Below are positions 8,427 through 20,917 of a stretch of 64,000 bases of DNA, in pieces. The position numbers and the translations under genes are program-made. This stretch comes from Martelella mediterranea DSM 17316 (lineage in GTDB: Bacteria > Pseudomonadota > Alphaproteobacteria > Rhizobiales > Rhizobiaceae): the NCBI RefSeq assembly GCF_002043005.1, contig NZ_CP020330.1, positions 2,560,001 through 2,624,000 of the forward strand. Direction: 5' to 3'. Below the pieces are notes generated by a model. The model was not told the origin of the DNA. It saw only the letters and a program-made list of their open reading frames with translations, and searched no databases. Every line of letters starts with the position of its first letter. The first letter of the stretch is position 1.

Positions 8427-9647
8427 ATGAACGGACTGGCCACGCGCCCCGAGAATTTCGTTTGCGAGAATGGCGAGAAGGCGCCGCTGCCCTTCAGCCA
8501 GGCGGAATATGACCGCCGTCTTGCGCTTTTGCGCGCGAGGATGGAGGCACGCGGCGTCACCGCCGTGCTGTTCACCTCCATGCACAACATCGCCTATTAT
8601 TCCGGCTTTCTCTACTGCGCCTTCGGCCGGCCCTTCGGCTGCGTGGTGACCGCCGAGCGCTGCACCACGATCTCCGCCAATATCGATGCCGGCCAGCCCT
8701 GGCGGCGCAGCCATGGCGACAACATCATCTATACAGACTGGAAGCGCGACAATTTCTGGCGAACGGCGGCCGGTCTTCTGAAGGGGCATGCCCGGATCGG
8801 CATCGAGGGCGACCATATGACGCTCGCCGCCCGTTCGGCGCTTGAAACAGTGATCGGCACTGCGGAAATCGTCGATATCGCGGCCGATGTCATGGCGCTG
8901 CGCATGATCAAGTCCGCCGAGGAAATCGCGCTGATCCGCGAGGGCGCGCGGATCGCCGATATCGGCGGCGCGGCGATCCGGGATGCGATCGGTGAGGACG
9001 CGCGCGAGATCGATATCGCCATGGCGGGGCGCGATGCGATGGAGCTTGCCATCGCCGAAGCCTTTCCGGATGCGGAATATCGCGACAGCTGGGTCTGGTT
9101 CCAGTCGGGGCTGAACACTGACGGCGCGCACAATCCGGTCACCGCGCGGCGTCTTCGGAAGGGCGATATCCTCAGCCTCAACGCCTTCCCGATGATCTCC
9201 GGCTATTACACCGCGCTGGAGCGCACGCTGTTTCTTGGTGCGCCGGATGCAGCATCGTTGAAGCTCTGGGAGACAAATGTCGCCGCCCATGAACTCGGCA
9301 TGTCGCTCATCCGTCCGGGCATCTCGTGCGCCGCGATCTGCGCCGAGGTCAACCGGTTCCTTGCCGAGGCCGGGGTGCTGCAATACCGCTCCTTCGGCTA
9401 TGGCCATTCCTTCGGCCTGCTCAGCCATTATTACGGCCGCGAGGCGGGGCTGGAACTGCGCGAGGATATCGAGACGGTACTCGAGCCCGGCATGGTGATC
9501 TCGATGGAGCCGATGCTGTTCGTGCCGGAGGGCACGCCTGGCGCGGGTGGCTACCGCGAGCACGACATTCTGGTCGTGGGTAAGGACGGCGCCGAAGATA
9601 TCACCGGCTTTCCCTATGGCCCGGCGCACAACATCATTACTGGCTAG
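8427..9647 (+). CDS. Creatinase (creatine amidinohydrolase), M24 family
   Basis: Hydrolyses creatine to sarcosine and urea in the cytoplasm. The 406-aa protein has the creatinase N-terminal domain and a pita-bread C-terminal domain. It follows the Pseudomonas enzyme closely along its length: HNIAYYSGFLYCAFGRP (53-69), SANIDAGQPWRR (83-94), the catalytic-His segment TDGAHNPVT (His235, equivalent to His232 of P. putida), and FGYGHSFG. Metal ligands of M24 peptidases are replaced, as expected for creatinase. A gagg site lies 8-12 bp before ATG 8427. No creatininase, sarcosine oxidase or urease genes are adjacent, so the pathway must be completed elsewhere. A related amidinohydrolase substrate cannot be excluded. 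Confidence 0.9.
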   Translation: MNGLATRPENFVCENGEKAPLPFSQAEYDRRLALLRARMEARGVTAVLFTSMHNIAYYSGFLYCAFGRPFGCVVTAERCTTISANIDAGQPWRRSHGDNIIYTDWKRDNFWRTAAGLLKGHARIGIEGDHMTLAARSALETVIGTAEIVDIAADVMALRMIKSAEEIALIREGARIADIGGAAIRDAIGEDAREIDIAMAGRDAMELAIAEAFPDAEYRDSWVWFQSGLNTDGAHNPVTARRLRKGDILSLNAFPMISGYYTALERTLFLGAPDAASLKLWETNVAAHELGMSLIRPGISCAAICAEVNRFLAEAGVLQYRSFGYGHSFGLLSHYYGREAGLELREDIETVLEPGMVISMEPMLFVPEGTPGAGGYREHDILVVGKDGAEDITGFPYGPAHNIITG

Positions 9648-9662
9648 AGCAGGCGCGCCGAT

Positions 9663-10127
9663 TTAGCCGGACAGGCGGCTGGCATAGGCATCGAGCTTTG
9701 CCAGCGTCTGCCGGCCGCCTTCGACGGCGCCGAACTCGAGGGTCGCGTCACGAGCCTCGACCGTTTCGAAGATCAGGATCAGCGAAACGCGGGTCTTTCC
9801 GCCTTCGTCCTCGAGCAGGATCAGGCCCCGGAAATGGGCGGGCTCGCCGCGTTCGCCACCATGGTCGTAGGCAATGCGGGCCGGAGGGGTGATCTCCGTG
9901 TAGCGGATCCAGTTGGGCCAGTCCTTGCCGTCGGGGCCGTGCATCGTGTAGTGCCACAGCCCGCCGACGGAAAAATCCATGGCGTGGGTCTCGTTGACGA
10001 ACCCTTCCGGCCCCCACCATTGATCCAGGTGCTTTTCATCGGAAAGCGCCTTGAACACCAGTTCGCGCGGGGCGTCCATGACGCGCTCCAGCCGGATGAT
10101 TCTTGCGGGATCAAGGTCAGCGGTCAT
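9663..10127 (-). CDS. SRPBCC (AHSA1-type) domain protein, second copy
   Basis: A 154-aa single-domain START/Bet v1-like protein with the AHSA1 hallmarks: R-x-x-x-A-P-R-E-L-V-F at the start, LDQWWGPEGF near residue 37, and a C-terminal long helix. These small hydrophobic-pocket proteins bind lipophilic ligands or act as stress factors; the function is unknown. Its ATG overlaps the stop of the preceding SRPBCC gene by four bases (ATGA), so it is the third gene of the arsR operon and translationally coupled. Confidence 0.85.
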   Translation of the reverse strand: MTADLDPARIIRLERVMDAPRELVFKALSDEKHLDQWWGPEGFVNETHAMDFSVGGLWHYTMHGPDGKDWPNWIRYTEITPPARIAYDHGGERGEPAHFRGLILLEDEGGKTRVSLILIFETVEARDATLEFGAVEGGRQTLAKLDAYASRLSG

Positions 10128-10579
10128 TGGTTTTCTCCCTCCAGAAACTGTGCGAGGCGGTCGAGATTCTGGTCGTTGGCGGCCTTGAGGAAGTGCGCCA
10201 TAGCCTGGTTTTCCTCGGTCGGCTCGAAATCCATTCTCCAGACAAGGCGGCTTCCGCCGGCGTGATCCTCGAACCGCATTTCCAGCACGAAATCATGCAC
10301 CGGCAGATGATGGCGGGCGCGGACCATGCGGCCATTCTCGATCGCCAGAAAACTCCAGTGGTTGTCGAATTCATCGCCGTTCGAGGCGGTCATGACGATC
10401 CGCCAGCTTCCGCCGGGGCGAAAATCGAACGCCGTGATCCGGTTTTCGAACCCGTGCGGCCCCCACCAGCGTGCGAGCTTTGCCGGATCGGCCACCGCGG
10501 CAAACAGCGTATCGCGGTCCTGCGGAAAGCGTCTTTCGTTGTGGATTTCGAGGTTTGCGTTGGGCTTTTCCTCGCTCAT
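10124..10579 (-). CDS. SRPBCC (AHSA1-type) domain protein, first copy
   Basis: A 151-aa paralogue of the next gene, with the same START-like fold features: ERRFPQDRDTLFAAV at the N-terminus, LARWWGPHGF, and FRPGGSWRI in the second strand region. I place the start at ATG 10579, which overlaps the arsR stop in an ATGA; the longer ORF start would lie inside arsR. Tight overlaps on both sides indicate coupled translation with the ArsR regulator and the second SRPBCC protein. ArsR-SRPBCC pairs are widespread, with no single known job. Confidence 0.85.
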   Translation of the reverse strand: MSEEKPNANLEIHNERRFPQDRDTLFAAVADPAKLARWWGPHGFENRITAFDFRPGGSWRIVMTASNGDEFDNHWSFLAIENGRMVRARHHLPVHDFVLEMRFEDHAGGSRLVWRMDFEPTEENQAMAHFLKAANDQNLDRLAQFLEGENQ

Positions 10580-10908
10580 GGCGTTTCCTCCTTCTGGATT
10601 TGCGCGAGATGGGCTTCCAGCCGGTCGAGCCGCTGTTCCCAAAGCGCCCGGTAGTCCGAAAGCCAGCCATCGACCGCCTTCAGCGTCTCCGGCTCTATCC
10701 GGCAGGGCCGGGTCTGCGCCTCCCGGCCGCGGGAGATCAGCCCGGCGCGCTCCAGCACCTTCAGATGCTTGGAGACCGCCGGCAGCGACATCGCGAACGG
10801 TTCAGCCAGTTCATTCACCGTCGCTTCGCCCTTGGACAGCCGCGCAAGGATCGCGCGGCGGGTCGGATCGGCGAGGGCGGAGAGCGTCCGGGTCAGCGGA
10901 TCGGACAT
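10576..10908 (-). CDS. ArsR/SmtB-family transcriptional repressor
   Basis: A 110-aa winged-helix regulator: LADPTRRAILARL begins the DNA-binding domain (residues 13-25) and SLPAVSKHLKVLERAGLI forms the recognition helix and wing (41-58). No CxC or other metal-binding cysteine motif is present, so it belongs to the non-metal SdpR-like ArsR group. It is the first gene of a three-gene operon with two SRPBCC proteins. A 34-bp imperfect palindrome ends 7 bp upstream of its ATG and probably serves as its autoregulatory operator. Confidence 0.9.
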   Translation of the reverse strand: MSDPLTRTLSALADPTRRAILARLSKGEATVNELAEPFAMSLPAVSKHLKVLERAGLISRGREAQTRPCRIEPETLKAVDGWLSDYRALWEQRLDRLEAHLAQIQKEETP

Positions 10909-10914
10909 TTTGTG

Positions 10915-10948
10915 TTTATCCCATCGGTTAATTAACCTATTGGATAAA
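10915..10948 (-). promoter_or_regulatory. 34-bp operator-like palindrome of the arsR-SRPBCC operon
   Basis: The dyad is centred at 10931/10932. Its core is a perfect 12-bp palindrome, ggttaattaacc (10926-10937), and its outer arms are tttatcc and ggataaa. It lies immediately before the arsR ATG, covering the ribosome-binding and probable promoter zone, as expected for autorepression. The A/T-rich core contrasts with the surrounding high G+C. Confidence 0.7.
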
Positions 10949-10980
10949 TAAAGGAGGCAAATCTCTGCGTCAAGTCCGAA

Positions 10981-11008
10981 GAAAAGGGCAGGCGCTGGGC
11001 CTGCCCTT
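10981..11008 (-). terminator. Intrinsic terminator of carB
   Basis: A 10-bp stem (10999-11008 with 10984-10993) with a 5-base loop is followed on the minus strand by TTTTCTTC, 27 bp after the carB stop. Confidence 0.8.
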
Positions 11009-11034
11009 CATGAGGCGTCTCAGTCCGATACGGC

Positions 11035-14517
<3,483 letters not shown>

Positions 14518-14760
14518 GGGCGGTATCCGTCGTTTCTTCTTATCGTCCCTGCATCAAAAACCGGCACGGTTGACCGGGCCGGGTAAGGGACGTGAAATCA
14601 TGTAGGCTAGGTGGGCCTTATAGGGAAGTTGCCGTGGCAACGGAACCCCGAAAATGCACCGCGCGAACCGCCATCAACGATGTTTTTTCGGCTTTCATGC
14701 ACTTAAACGTGAACTTTTCGTTTACATGCCGCGTTATTACTCCAAACCGGAGACAAAACC

Positions 14761-14925
14761 ATGTTTGAATATCTGCCTCTTATCGCATTCCAGATCGTGT
14801 TCGCGGCTGCAGGACTTGCTATTCTTTACCGGATCGTCGGCGGCAGGATTTTTGGCGCGGACGACGCCCAGCGCAAGAGCCATGGCGAAATCTTTCGCAG
14901 GGCCAGCAAGACGTCGCATGCCTGA
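14761..14925 (+). CDS. Small single-pass membrane protein (54 aa)
   Basis: ATG 14761 opens a 54-codon frame with a ggagac ribosome site 8 bp upstream. The product starts MFEYLPLIAFQIVFAAAGLA, giving one hydrophobic helix (about residues 4-24), then a charged tail rich in R, K, D and E. I do not recognise a family. The good ribosome site and the membrane-anchor architecture argue for a real gene, but homologues could not be checked. It lies alone between carB and a convergent PEP-mutase family gene. Confidence 0.55.
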   Translation: MFEYLPLIAFQIVFAAAGLAILYRIVGGRIFGADDAQRKSHGEIFRRASKTSHA

Positions 14926-14942
14926 GCGCGCACGTCTCACCC

Positions 14943-14964
14943 GGTGACGCCCGTCGGCGTCACC
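14943..14964. terminator. Hairpin between convergent small ORF and PEP-mutase family gene
   Basis: Perfect 9-bp arms (14943-14951 and 14956-14964) enclose a 4-base loop and overlap the end of the minus-strand gene. No T-run is present on either strand, so termination is uncertain. Confidence 0.35.
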
Positions 14965-15784
14965 GCTTCGGCGGCACGGTCAGCCTTTCCGCCTCGCTGC
15001 CATCGACCCTCTCGTAATTGAATGTCCCCTCCGTAAGCACCTCTTCCGCTGCCTGTTTCAGGCCGGATAGCGCGGCCCGGGCAAACGAGCCGCCGACGCT
15101 GATGCGCCTGACGCCGGCGCGTTCCAGCGCTGTAACGGAATAGTTCTCGCCCTGAAGCCCCATCACCACGTTGACCGGCTTGTCGACGGCCCTGCAGACC
15201 GTGGCGATCGCCTCGATATCCGGTAATCCGGGTGCGTAAAGCACGTCCGCGCCAGCCTCGGAAAAGGCCTGGAGGCGCCGGATCGTGTCGGCGAGGTCGG
15301 GGCGGCCCCACAGGAAATTTTCCGAGCGCGCGGTGAGAATGAACGGCTTTCCGGCCCGGGCTTCCGCCGCCGCGCGCACGCGCTCGACAGCGGCGTCGAA
15401 ACCATAGATCGGGTCGTCGGGTCGCCCCGTGGCATCCTCGATCGAGCCGCCGACGAGACCCGCCTCGATGGCAAGCCGGATCGTCAGCGCGCAGTCCTCG
15501 GGCAAATCCCCGAAGCCGTTTTCAAGGTCGGCGGAAACCGGCAGGTCGGTGGCCTCCACGATGGCCTTGGCGTTGGCAAGAATGTCGTCGCGCGACAGGT
15601 CCGCAGCCGAATCGCGGCGGCCGAGCGAAAAGGCAAGCCCCGCGCTGGTGGTCGCTAGCGCCTCGAAGCCGAGATGGGCCAGCAGGCGCGCCGATCCGGC
15701 ATCCCATGGATTGGGCATGACGAAAGCGCGTTCGCGCGCGTGCAGCGCCATGAACCGCCGATATTTTTCCTCCTGCGTGACCAC
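14960..15784 (-). CDS. Isocitrate lyase/PEP mutase superfamily protein
   Basis: A 274-aa TIM-barrel enzyme of the PEP-mutase/oxaloacetate-hydrolase branch. Visible features are MPNPWDAGSARLLAHLGF (23-40), which places the substrate loop, the DLENGFG metal-site segment, and SIEDATGRP, equivalent to the catalytic-lid region. It lacks the KKCGH motif of true isocitrate lyase. Members cleave C-C or P-C bonds of small acids, for example 2-methylisocitrate or oxaloacetate; the substrate here is unknown. It is a single gene convergent with the 54-aa ORF. Confidence 0.85.
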   Translation of the reverse strand: MVTQEEKYRRFMALHARERAFVMPNPWDAGSARLLAHLGFEALATTSAGLAFSLGRRDSAADLSRDDILANAKAIVEATDLPVSADLENGFGDLPEDCALTIRLAIEAGLVGGSIEDATGRPDDPIYGFDAAVERVRAAAEARAGKPFILTARSENFLWGRPDLADTIRRLQAFSEAGADVLYAPGLPDIEAIATVCRAVDKPVNVVMGLQGENYSVTALERAGVRRISVGGSFARAALSGLKQAAEEVLTEGTFNYERVDGSEAERLTVPPKR

Positions 15785-15919
15785 GATGACCCTCCTGTCG
15801 TTTTCTGGAACGTATAGTGAACATTCAGGGTTGTAAAGGTTTGTTTTGTGGTTGCGCCCTGCCGCTCGGCCCGAACAAACCTTGACGTGGCGCGTTAGCT
15901 CTTCAAACCGGAGACATTT

Positions 15920-16948
15920 ATGAATTTTGAAAATCTGACTTTGGTCTGGCTGACGGTTCTTTTCCTGATGGCCGGCGCGGTCATTCTCGGTTGCGGCGTC
16001 AGGATCACCGACGTGGCGGACAGGATTGCCGACCGCACGGGGCTCGGCGAGGCGCTGATCGGCGGGTTGCTGCTGGGCGCGGCGACGTCGCTGTCCGGCA
16101 CGGTCGTGTCGGTGACCTCGGCGCTCGATGGCCGGGCGTCGCTGAGTTTCTCCAACGCCGTCGGCGGTATCGCCGCGCAGACGGCCTTTCTGGCGTTAGC
16201 GGACATGATCTACCGCCGGGTCAATCTCGAACACGCGGCGGCCGATCTTTCCAACCTGTTTCAGGGCGCGCTGCTGGTTCTGCTGCTGAGCATGCCGCTT
16301 CTGGCCTATGCCTCGCCGGAAATCACGCTGTTTGCGGTCAGCCCGGTCTCGTTCGCCCTGTTCGGCGTTTACATCGCCGGAGTTGTTGCCTCCAAACGGG
16401 TGCGCGACGAGCCTATGTGGACGCCCGTTGGCACGCATGAAACGCGCACGGACCAGCCCGAGGAAGAGGAGAGCGATGCCCGCGGCAATATCGGCATCTT
16501 CGCGGTGTTCATCGGTCTGATGCTGCTGATGGGCATTTCCGGCTATGTGATTTCCGAGATCGCCGGCGTGATCACCGACCGTTACGGCCTGTCCGCCTCG
16601 CTCGTCGGCGCGCTGATGACGGCGGTGGTGACCTCGCTGCCGGAACTGGTGACGACGCTTGCGGCCGTCAGGCGCGGTGCGCTCCAGCTTGCCGTCGGCG
16701 GCATTATCGGCGGCAACACGTTCGATACGTTGTTCCTGACGCTTTCGGATATAGCCTATCGCGACGGCTCGCTCTATCACGCGATCGGCAAGGACGATCT
16801 GATCTGGCTTGCGGTGGGTCTGTCGGCAACCGCGATCCTGCTGCTTGGCCTGATCGTGCGCCAGAAGGCCGGTCCCGGGCGCATCGGGTTCGAAAGCGCG
16901 GGCATCCTCGTTCTTTATTTCGGGGCAATCGCGATCACGGCAATCTGA
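15920..16948 (+). CDS. CaCA-family (Na+/Ca2+ exchanger-like) membrane protein
   Basis: A 342-aa polytopic protein with two inverted halves joined by an acidic cytosolic loop (about 160-190). The second alpha repeat is canonical: VVTSLPELVTTLAA (236-249), with GGNTFD (264-269). In the first repeat the usual S-x-P-E is replaced by TSLSGTVVSV (56-65), so the ion-ligating Glu appears to be missing. Family members exchange Ca2+ for Na+ or H+; this one may transport another ion or be non-canonical. A ggagac site precedes ATG 15920. No operon partner is evident. Confidence 0.8.
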   Translation: MNFENLTLVWLTVLFLMAGAVILGCGVRITDVADRIADRTGLGEALIGGLLLGAATSLSGTVVSVTSALDGRASLSFSNAVGGIAAQTAFLALADMIYRRVNLEHAAADLSNLFQGALLVLLLSMPLLAYASPEITLFAVSPVSFALFGVYIAGVVASKRVRDEPMWTPVGTHETRTDQPEEEESDARGNIGIFAVFIGLMLLMGISGYVISEIAGVITDRYGLSASLVGALMTAVVTSLPELVTTLAAVRRGALQLAVGGIIGGNTFDTLFLTLSDIAYRDGSLYHAIGKDDLIWLAVGLSATAILLLGLIVRQKAGPGRIGFESAGILVLYFGAIAITAI

Positions 16949-16987
16949 CCAGGCTTGTCAACGCGTATAAAGCAGTGCATATCTAAA

Positions 16988-17005
16988 TCGAACCGTTCGG
17001 TTCGA
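16988..17005. promoter_or_regulatory. Inverted repeat upstream of the GST gene
   Basis: Arms tcgaaccg and cggttcga (8 bp each, perfect) flank a TT spacer, 20 bp before the GST start. This is the size expected for a TetR- or MarR-type operator. No cognate regulator is adjacent. Confidence 0.45.
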
Positions 17006-17025
17006 TCATATCGGAAGGTGGCTTC

Positions 17026-17703
17026 ATGCTCGTTCACTATCTCGAAGATTCTCGCGCCCATCGTATCCTCTGGCTTCTGGAGGAACTCGGGGTCGACTAC
17101 GAAATCAAGCGCTACAAGCGCGGCGAGAATATGAGCGCGCCGGCGGAGCTGAAACAGATCCACCCGCTCGGCAAGTCGCCGATCATCGAGGATGAGGGCC
17201 GGATCATCGCCGAAAGCGGCGCGATCGTCGAATATCTGATCGACCGCTACGGCGATGGCAAGGGCCTCAGGCCGGAGCCGGGCACGGATGAGGCGCTGCG
17301 CTATCGCTATTGGCTGCATTATTCGGAAGGCTCCGCCATGCCGCTTCTGGTGATGAAGCTGGTATTCCAGAAAATCCCGGAACAGGGCCCGCGTCTGCTG
17401 AAGCCGCTGATGAGCAGGATATTCAGGGCCGTGACGTCGAAACTCACCGACCCGCAACTGAAGACCCATGGCGCCTTCTGGGAAGAGGAATTGCAGCGCG
17501 ACGGCTGGTTTGCCGGCGCGAATTTCACGGCCGCCGATATCATGATGAGCTTCCCGGTCGAGGTCGGCATGGACAGGATCCCGTTCGGCGAGCGCCCCCA
17601 GGCCGTGCTCGATTATCTCGTGAAAATCCACGCCCGCCCCGCCTATCGCCATGCCTTGCAGCGCGGCGGCGCCTATCGCTATGGCGGCAATCCGATCTCC
17701 TGA
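17026..17703 (+). CDS. Glutathione S-transferase family protein
   Basis: A 225-aa soluble protein with a thioredoxin-like N-terminal domain (1-80) and an all-helical C-terminal domain. The glutathione-binding segment is conserved: HPLGKSPIIED (51-61), then ESGAIVEYLIDRYG (68-81). The C-terminal domain has the N-capping pattern FTAADIMMSFPVE. It conjugates or reduces substrates with glutathione; the substrate is unknown. Probably monocistronic, and possibly controlled through the 18-bp dyad just upstream. The nearby glutathione reductase (25681) is a separate unit. Confidence 0.9.
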   Translation: MLVHYLEDSRAHRILWLLEELGVDYEIKRYKRGENMSAPAELKQIHPLGKSPIIEDEGRIIAESGAIVEYLIDRYGDGKGLRPEPGTDEALRYRYWLHYSEGSAMPLLVMKLVFQKIPEQGPRLLKPLMSRIFRAVTSKLTDPQLKTHGAFWEEELQRDGWFAGANFTAADIMMSFPVEVGMDRIPFGERPQAVLDYLVKIHARPAYRHALQRGGAYRYGGNPIS

Positions 17704-17826
17704 TCAGACTCCGCCACCCCGGCCTGCCTATAAGGGTGGCAATTGCCGAAAAAAGAAGCTAAGGAATTGGCGCCGCCGGGGCCCCGATATTGCATGGCCC
17801 CGGCGCGTCAGCTTCTGGTGAATTTC

Positions 17827-19215
17827 ATGTCTGTCACAATGCCTACTGCGCAAGCAGCCGGCCATTCGTGGTTCTCCCACCTCAAGGAAACCCTTACCCT
17901 CGGCATCCCCCTCATCGGCGCGCAATTGGCCCAGCAGGGCATCAACGCCACCGATATCTTCATCCTCGGGCAGTTGAGCGCGCTGGATCTCGCAGCCGCG
18001 GTCCTTGCCACGCAGTATTATTTCACGATCTTCATCTTCGGCATGGGGCTTGCCATTGCGGTGATGCCCATGGTGGCGCAGGCCTATGGCCGCGGTGACG
18101 AGGTTGCCGTGCGCCGCTCCATGCGCATGGGCATGTGGGCCTCGATCATCTATGGGGCGCTGGCTTTGCCGTTGTTCTTCTGGTCCGAGCCGATCCTTCT
18201 GGCACTCGGTCAGGAGCCGGATGTCGCGGCCAAGGCGGCGCAGTATCTCCATATTGTCGGCATCGCGCTGTTCCCGGCGCTGCTGTTCCAGGTCCTGCGT
18301 TCGCTGGTCAGCGCCACGGGGCGGGCGCGGGTGGTTCTGTGGGTTTCGCTGTTGACGCTGGTTGTCAACGCAGTGGTCGCCTACGGGCTGGTGCTCGGCG
18401 GGTTCGGGATGCCCCAGATCGGCATTCGCGGCGCGGCGATCGCCACCTTTGTCGGTCAGGCCTTCGGCTTCCTGTATCTGGTCGCCTATATCGGCCGCGA
18501 TGCGATGCTTGCCCGCTACGAGCTTTTCGTCCGCTTCTGGAAGCCGGACTGGCAGGCTCTCCGAGAGGTGGTCCTGCTCGGCCTGCCGATCGGGATTTCC
18601 GTTCTGGCGGAGGTTTCGATGTTCACCGTCTCGTCGGTGCTGATGGGGCAGATCGGGGCGATCCCGCTTGCCGCCCACGGCATCGTGCTTCAACTGGCCT
18701 CGATCGCCTTCATGGTCCCGCTCGGCCTGTCCCAGGCGGGGACGGTCCGGGTCGGCATGTTCCACGGGGCCGGCGACAGGGAGAATGTCATCCGGGCATC
18801 GGTGACGGTGATGGCAATCGCGATCTGCTTTGCCGTCGCCAGCGGCCTGACCTTCGCGTTCGCCCCCGTGCCGCTCGTATCGCTGTTCATGGATACCGGC
18901 TTGCCGAATGCGCCGGAGGTGCTGGCCTATGCCGTGCCGCTGGTGTTTGTCGCGGCGCTGTTTCAATTGCTCGATGGCGGGCAGGCGACGATGAACGGCC
19001 TGCTGCGCGGCCTCAAGGATACGCGGGTGCCGATGTTTCTGGTGCTGATCGCCTACTGGGTCGTCGGCCTGCCGCTCGCATGGCTGCTGGCATTTCCCTT
19101 CGGCCTCGAAGGCGTCGGCATCTGGGTCGGCTTCATGCTGGGGCTGGGGACTGCGGCGGTGATGCTCGCGCTGCGCTTCCGCCATCTGCTGCGCGCCGGA
19201 GCGGCGACCACCTAA
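17827..19215 (+). CDS. MATE family multidrug efflux pump
   Basis: A 462-aa inner-membrane protein with about 12 helices in two bundles, of the NorM-like group. Family patterns are visible: LGIPLIGAQLAQQGINATDIFILGQL in the first two helices and GLPIGISVLAEVSMFTVSSVLMGQIG in helices 7-8. Such pumps export cationic drugs or metabolites in exchange for Na+ or H+. The start is uncertain: ATG 17827 (MSVTMPT) gives the usual family length, while in-frame starts at 17794 or 17743 would add 11 or 28 residues of unlikely hydrophilic sequence. No regulator is adjacent. Confidence 0.9.
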   Translation: MSVTMPTAQAAGHSWFSHLKETLTLGIPLIGAQLAQQGINATDIFILGQLSALDLAAAVLATQYYFTIFIFGMGLAIAVMPMVAQAYGRGDEVAVRRSMRMGMWASIIYGALALPLFFWSEPILLALGQEPDVAAKAAQYLHIVGIALFPALLFQVLRSLVSATGRARVVLWVSLLTLVVNAVVAYGLVLGGFGMPQIGIRGAAIATFVGQAFGFLYLVAYIGRDAMLARYELFVRFWKPDWQALREVVLLGLPIGISVLAEVSMFTVSSVLMGQIGAIPLAAHGIVLQLASIAFMVPLGLSQAGTVRVGMFHGAGDRENVIRASVTVMAIAICFAVASGLTFAFAPVPLVSLFMDTGLPNAPEVLAYAVPLVFVAALFQLLDGGQATMNGLLRGLKDTRVPMFLVLIAYWVVGLPLAWLLAFPFGLEGVGIWVGFMLGLGTAAVMLALRFRHLLRAGAATT

Positions 19216-19330
19216 AGGAAAGCGGCCGAGCCCGGTTGGGGCGGCCGCTCCCTGAGGCGGAAAAATATCAGACTGCTGACAAACCCTTACATACGTAGGT
19301 TTACGTCCTCACTGGTGTTCCCCCACAGGG

Positions 19331-19445
19331 GTCATGCTCGGACTTGATCCGAGCATCCAGGCGACTTAAGCGATTGAACTTCAATGGACTTATTGCGAAC
19401 CCTTGCCGCGTTGCCTGGATCCTCGTGTCAAGCACGAGGATGACG
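19331..19445. repeat. Composite REP-like element: two inverted palindromes
   Basis: Two hairpins of the alphaproteobacterial type occur: stem 19334-19342/19348-19356 with loop CTTGA, and stem 19419-19427/19433-19441 with loop TCAAG. They face each other, each outer end reading GTCAT and each inner side reading ATCCAGGC, with about 55 bp between. Such palindromes are common intergenic dispersed repeats in this group; mobility by a RAYT-like transposase is inference. Confidence 0.65.
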
Positions 19446-19469
19446 CCGAGTTCGAGGACAGGTTTGTCA

Positions 19470-19503
19470 AAAAAACGGAGCGGCCGTCGTCCCGGCCGCT
19501 CTT
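19470..19503 (-). terminator. Intrinsic terminator of fumC
   Basis: An 8-bp stem (19494-19501 with 19478-19485) is followed on the minus strand by a run of seven T residues. It lies 24 bp after the fumC stop. Confidence 0.85.
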
Positions 19504-19525
19504 TTAGAGTACGGGATTCTCGCTG

Positions 19526-20917
<1,392 letters not shown>

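Larger units (their letters stand above)
19216..19525. other. 310-bp convergent intergenic region with repeats, MATE gene to fumC
   Basis: Contains, in order, a G+C-rich hairpin after the MATE gene (19221-19249, no T-run), a composite palindromic repeat (19331-19445) and the fumC terminator (19470-19503). No ORF is credible. Confidence 0.6.
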
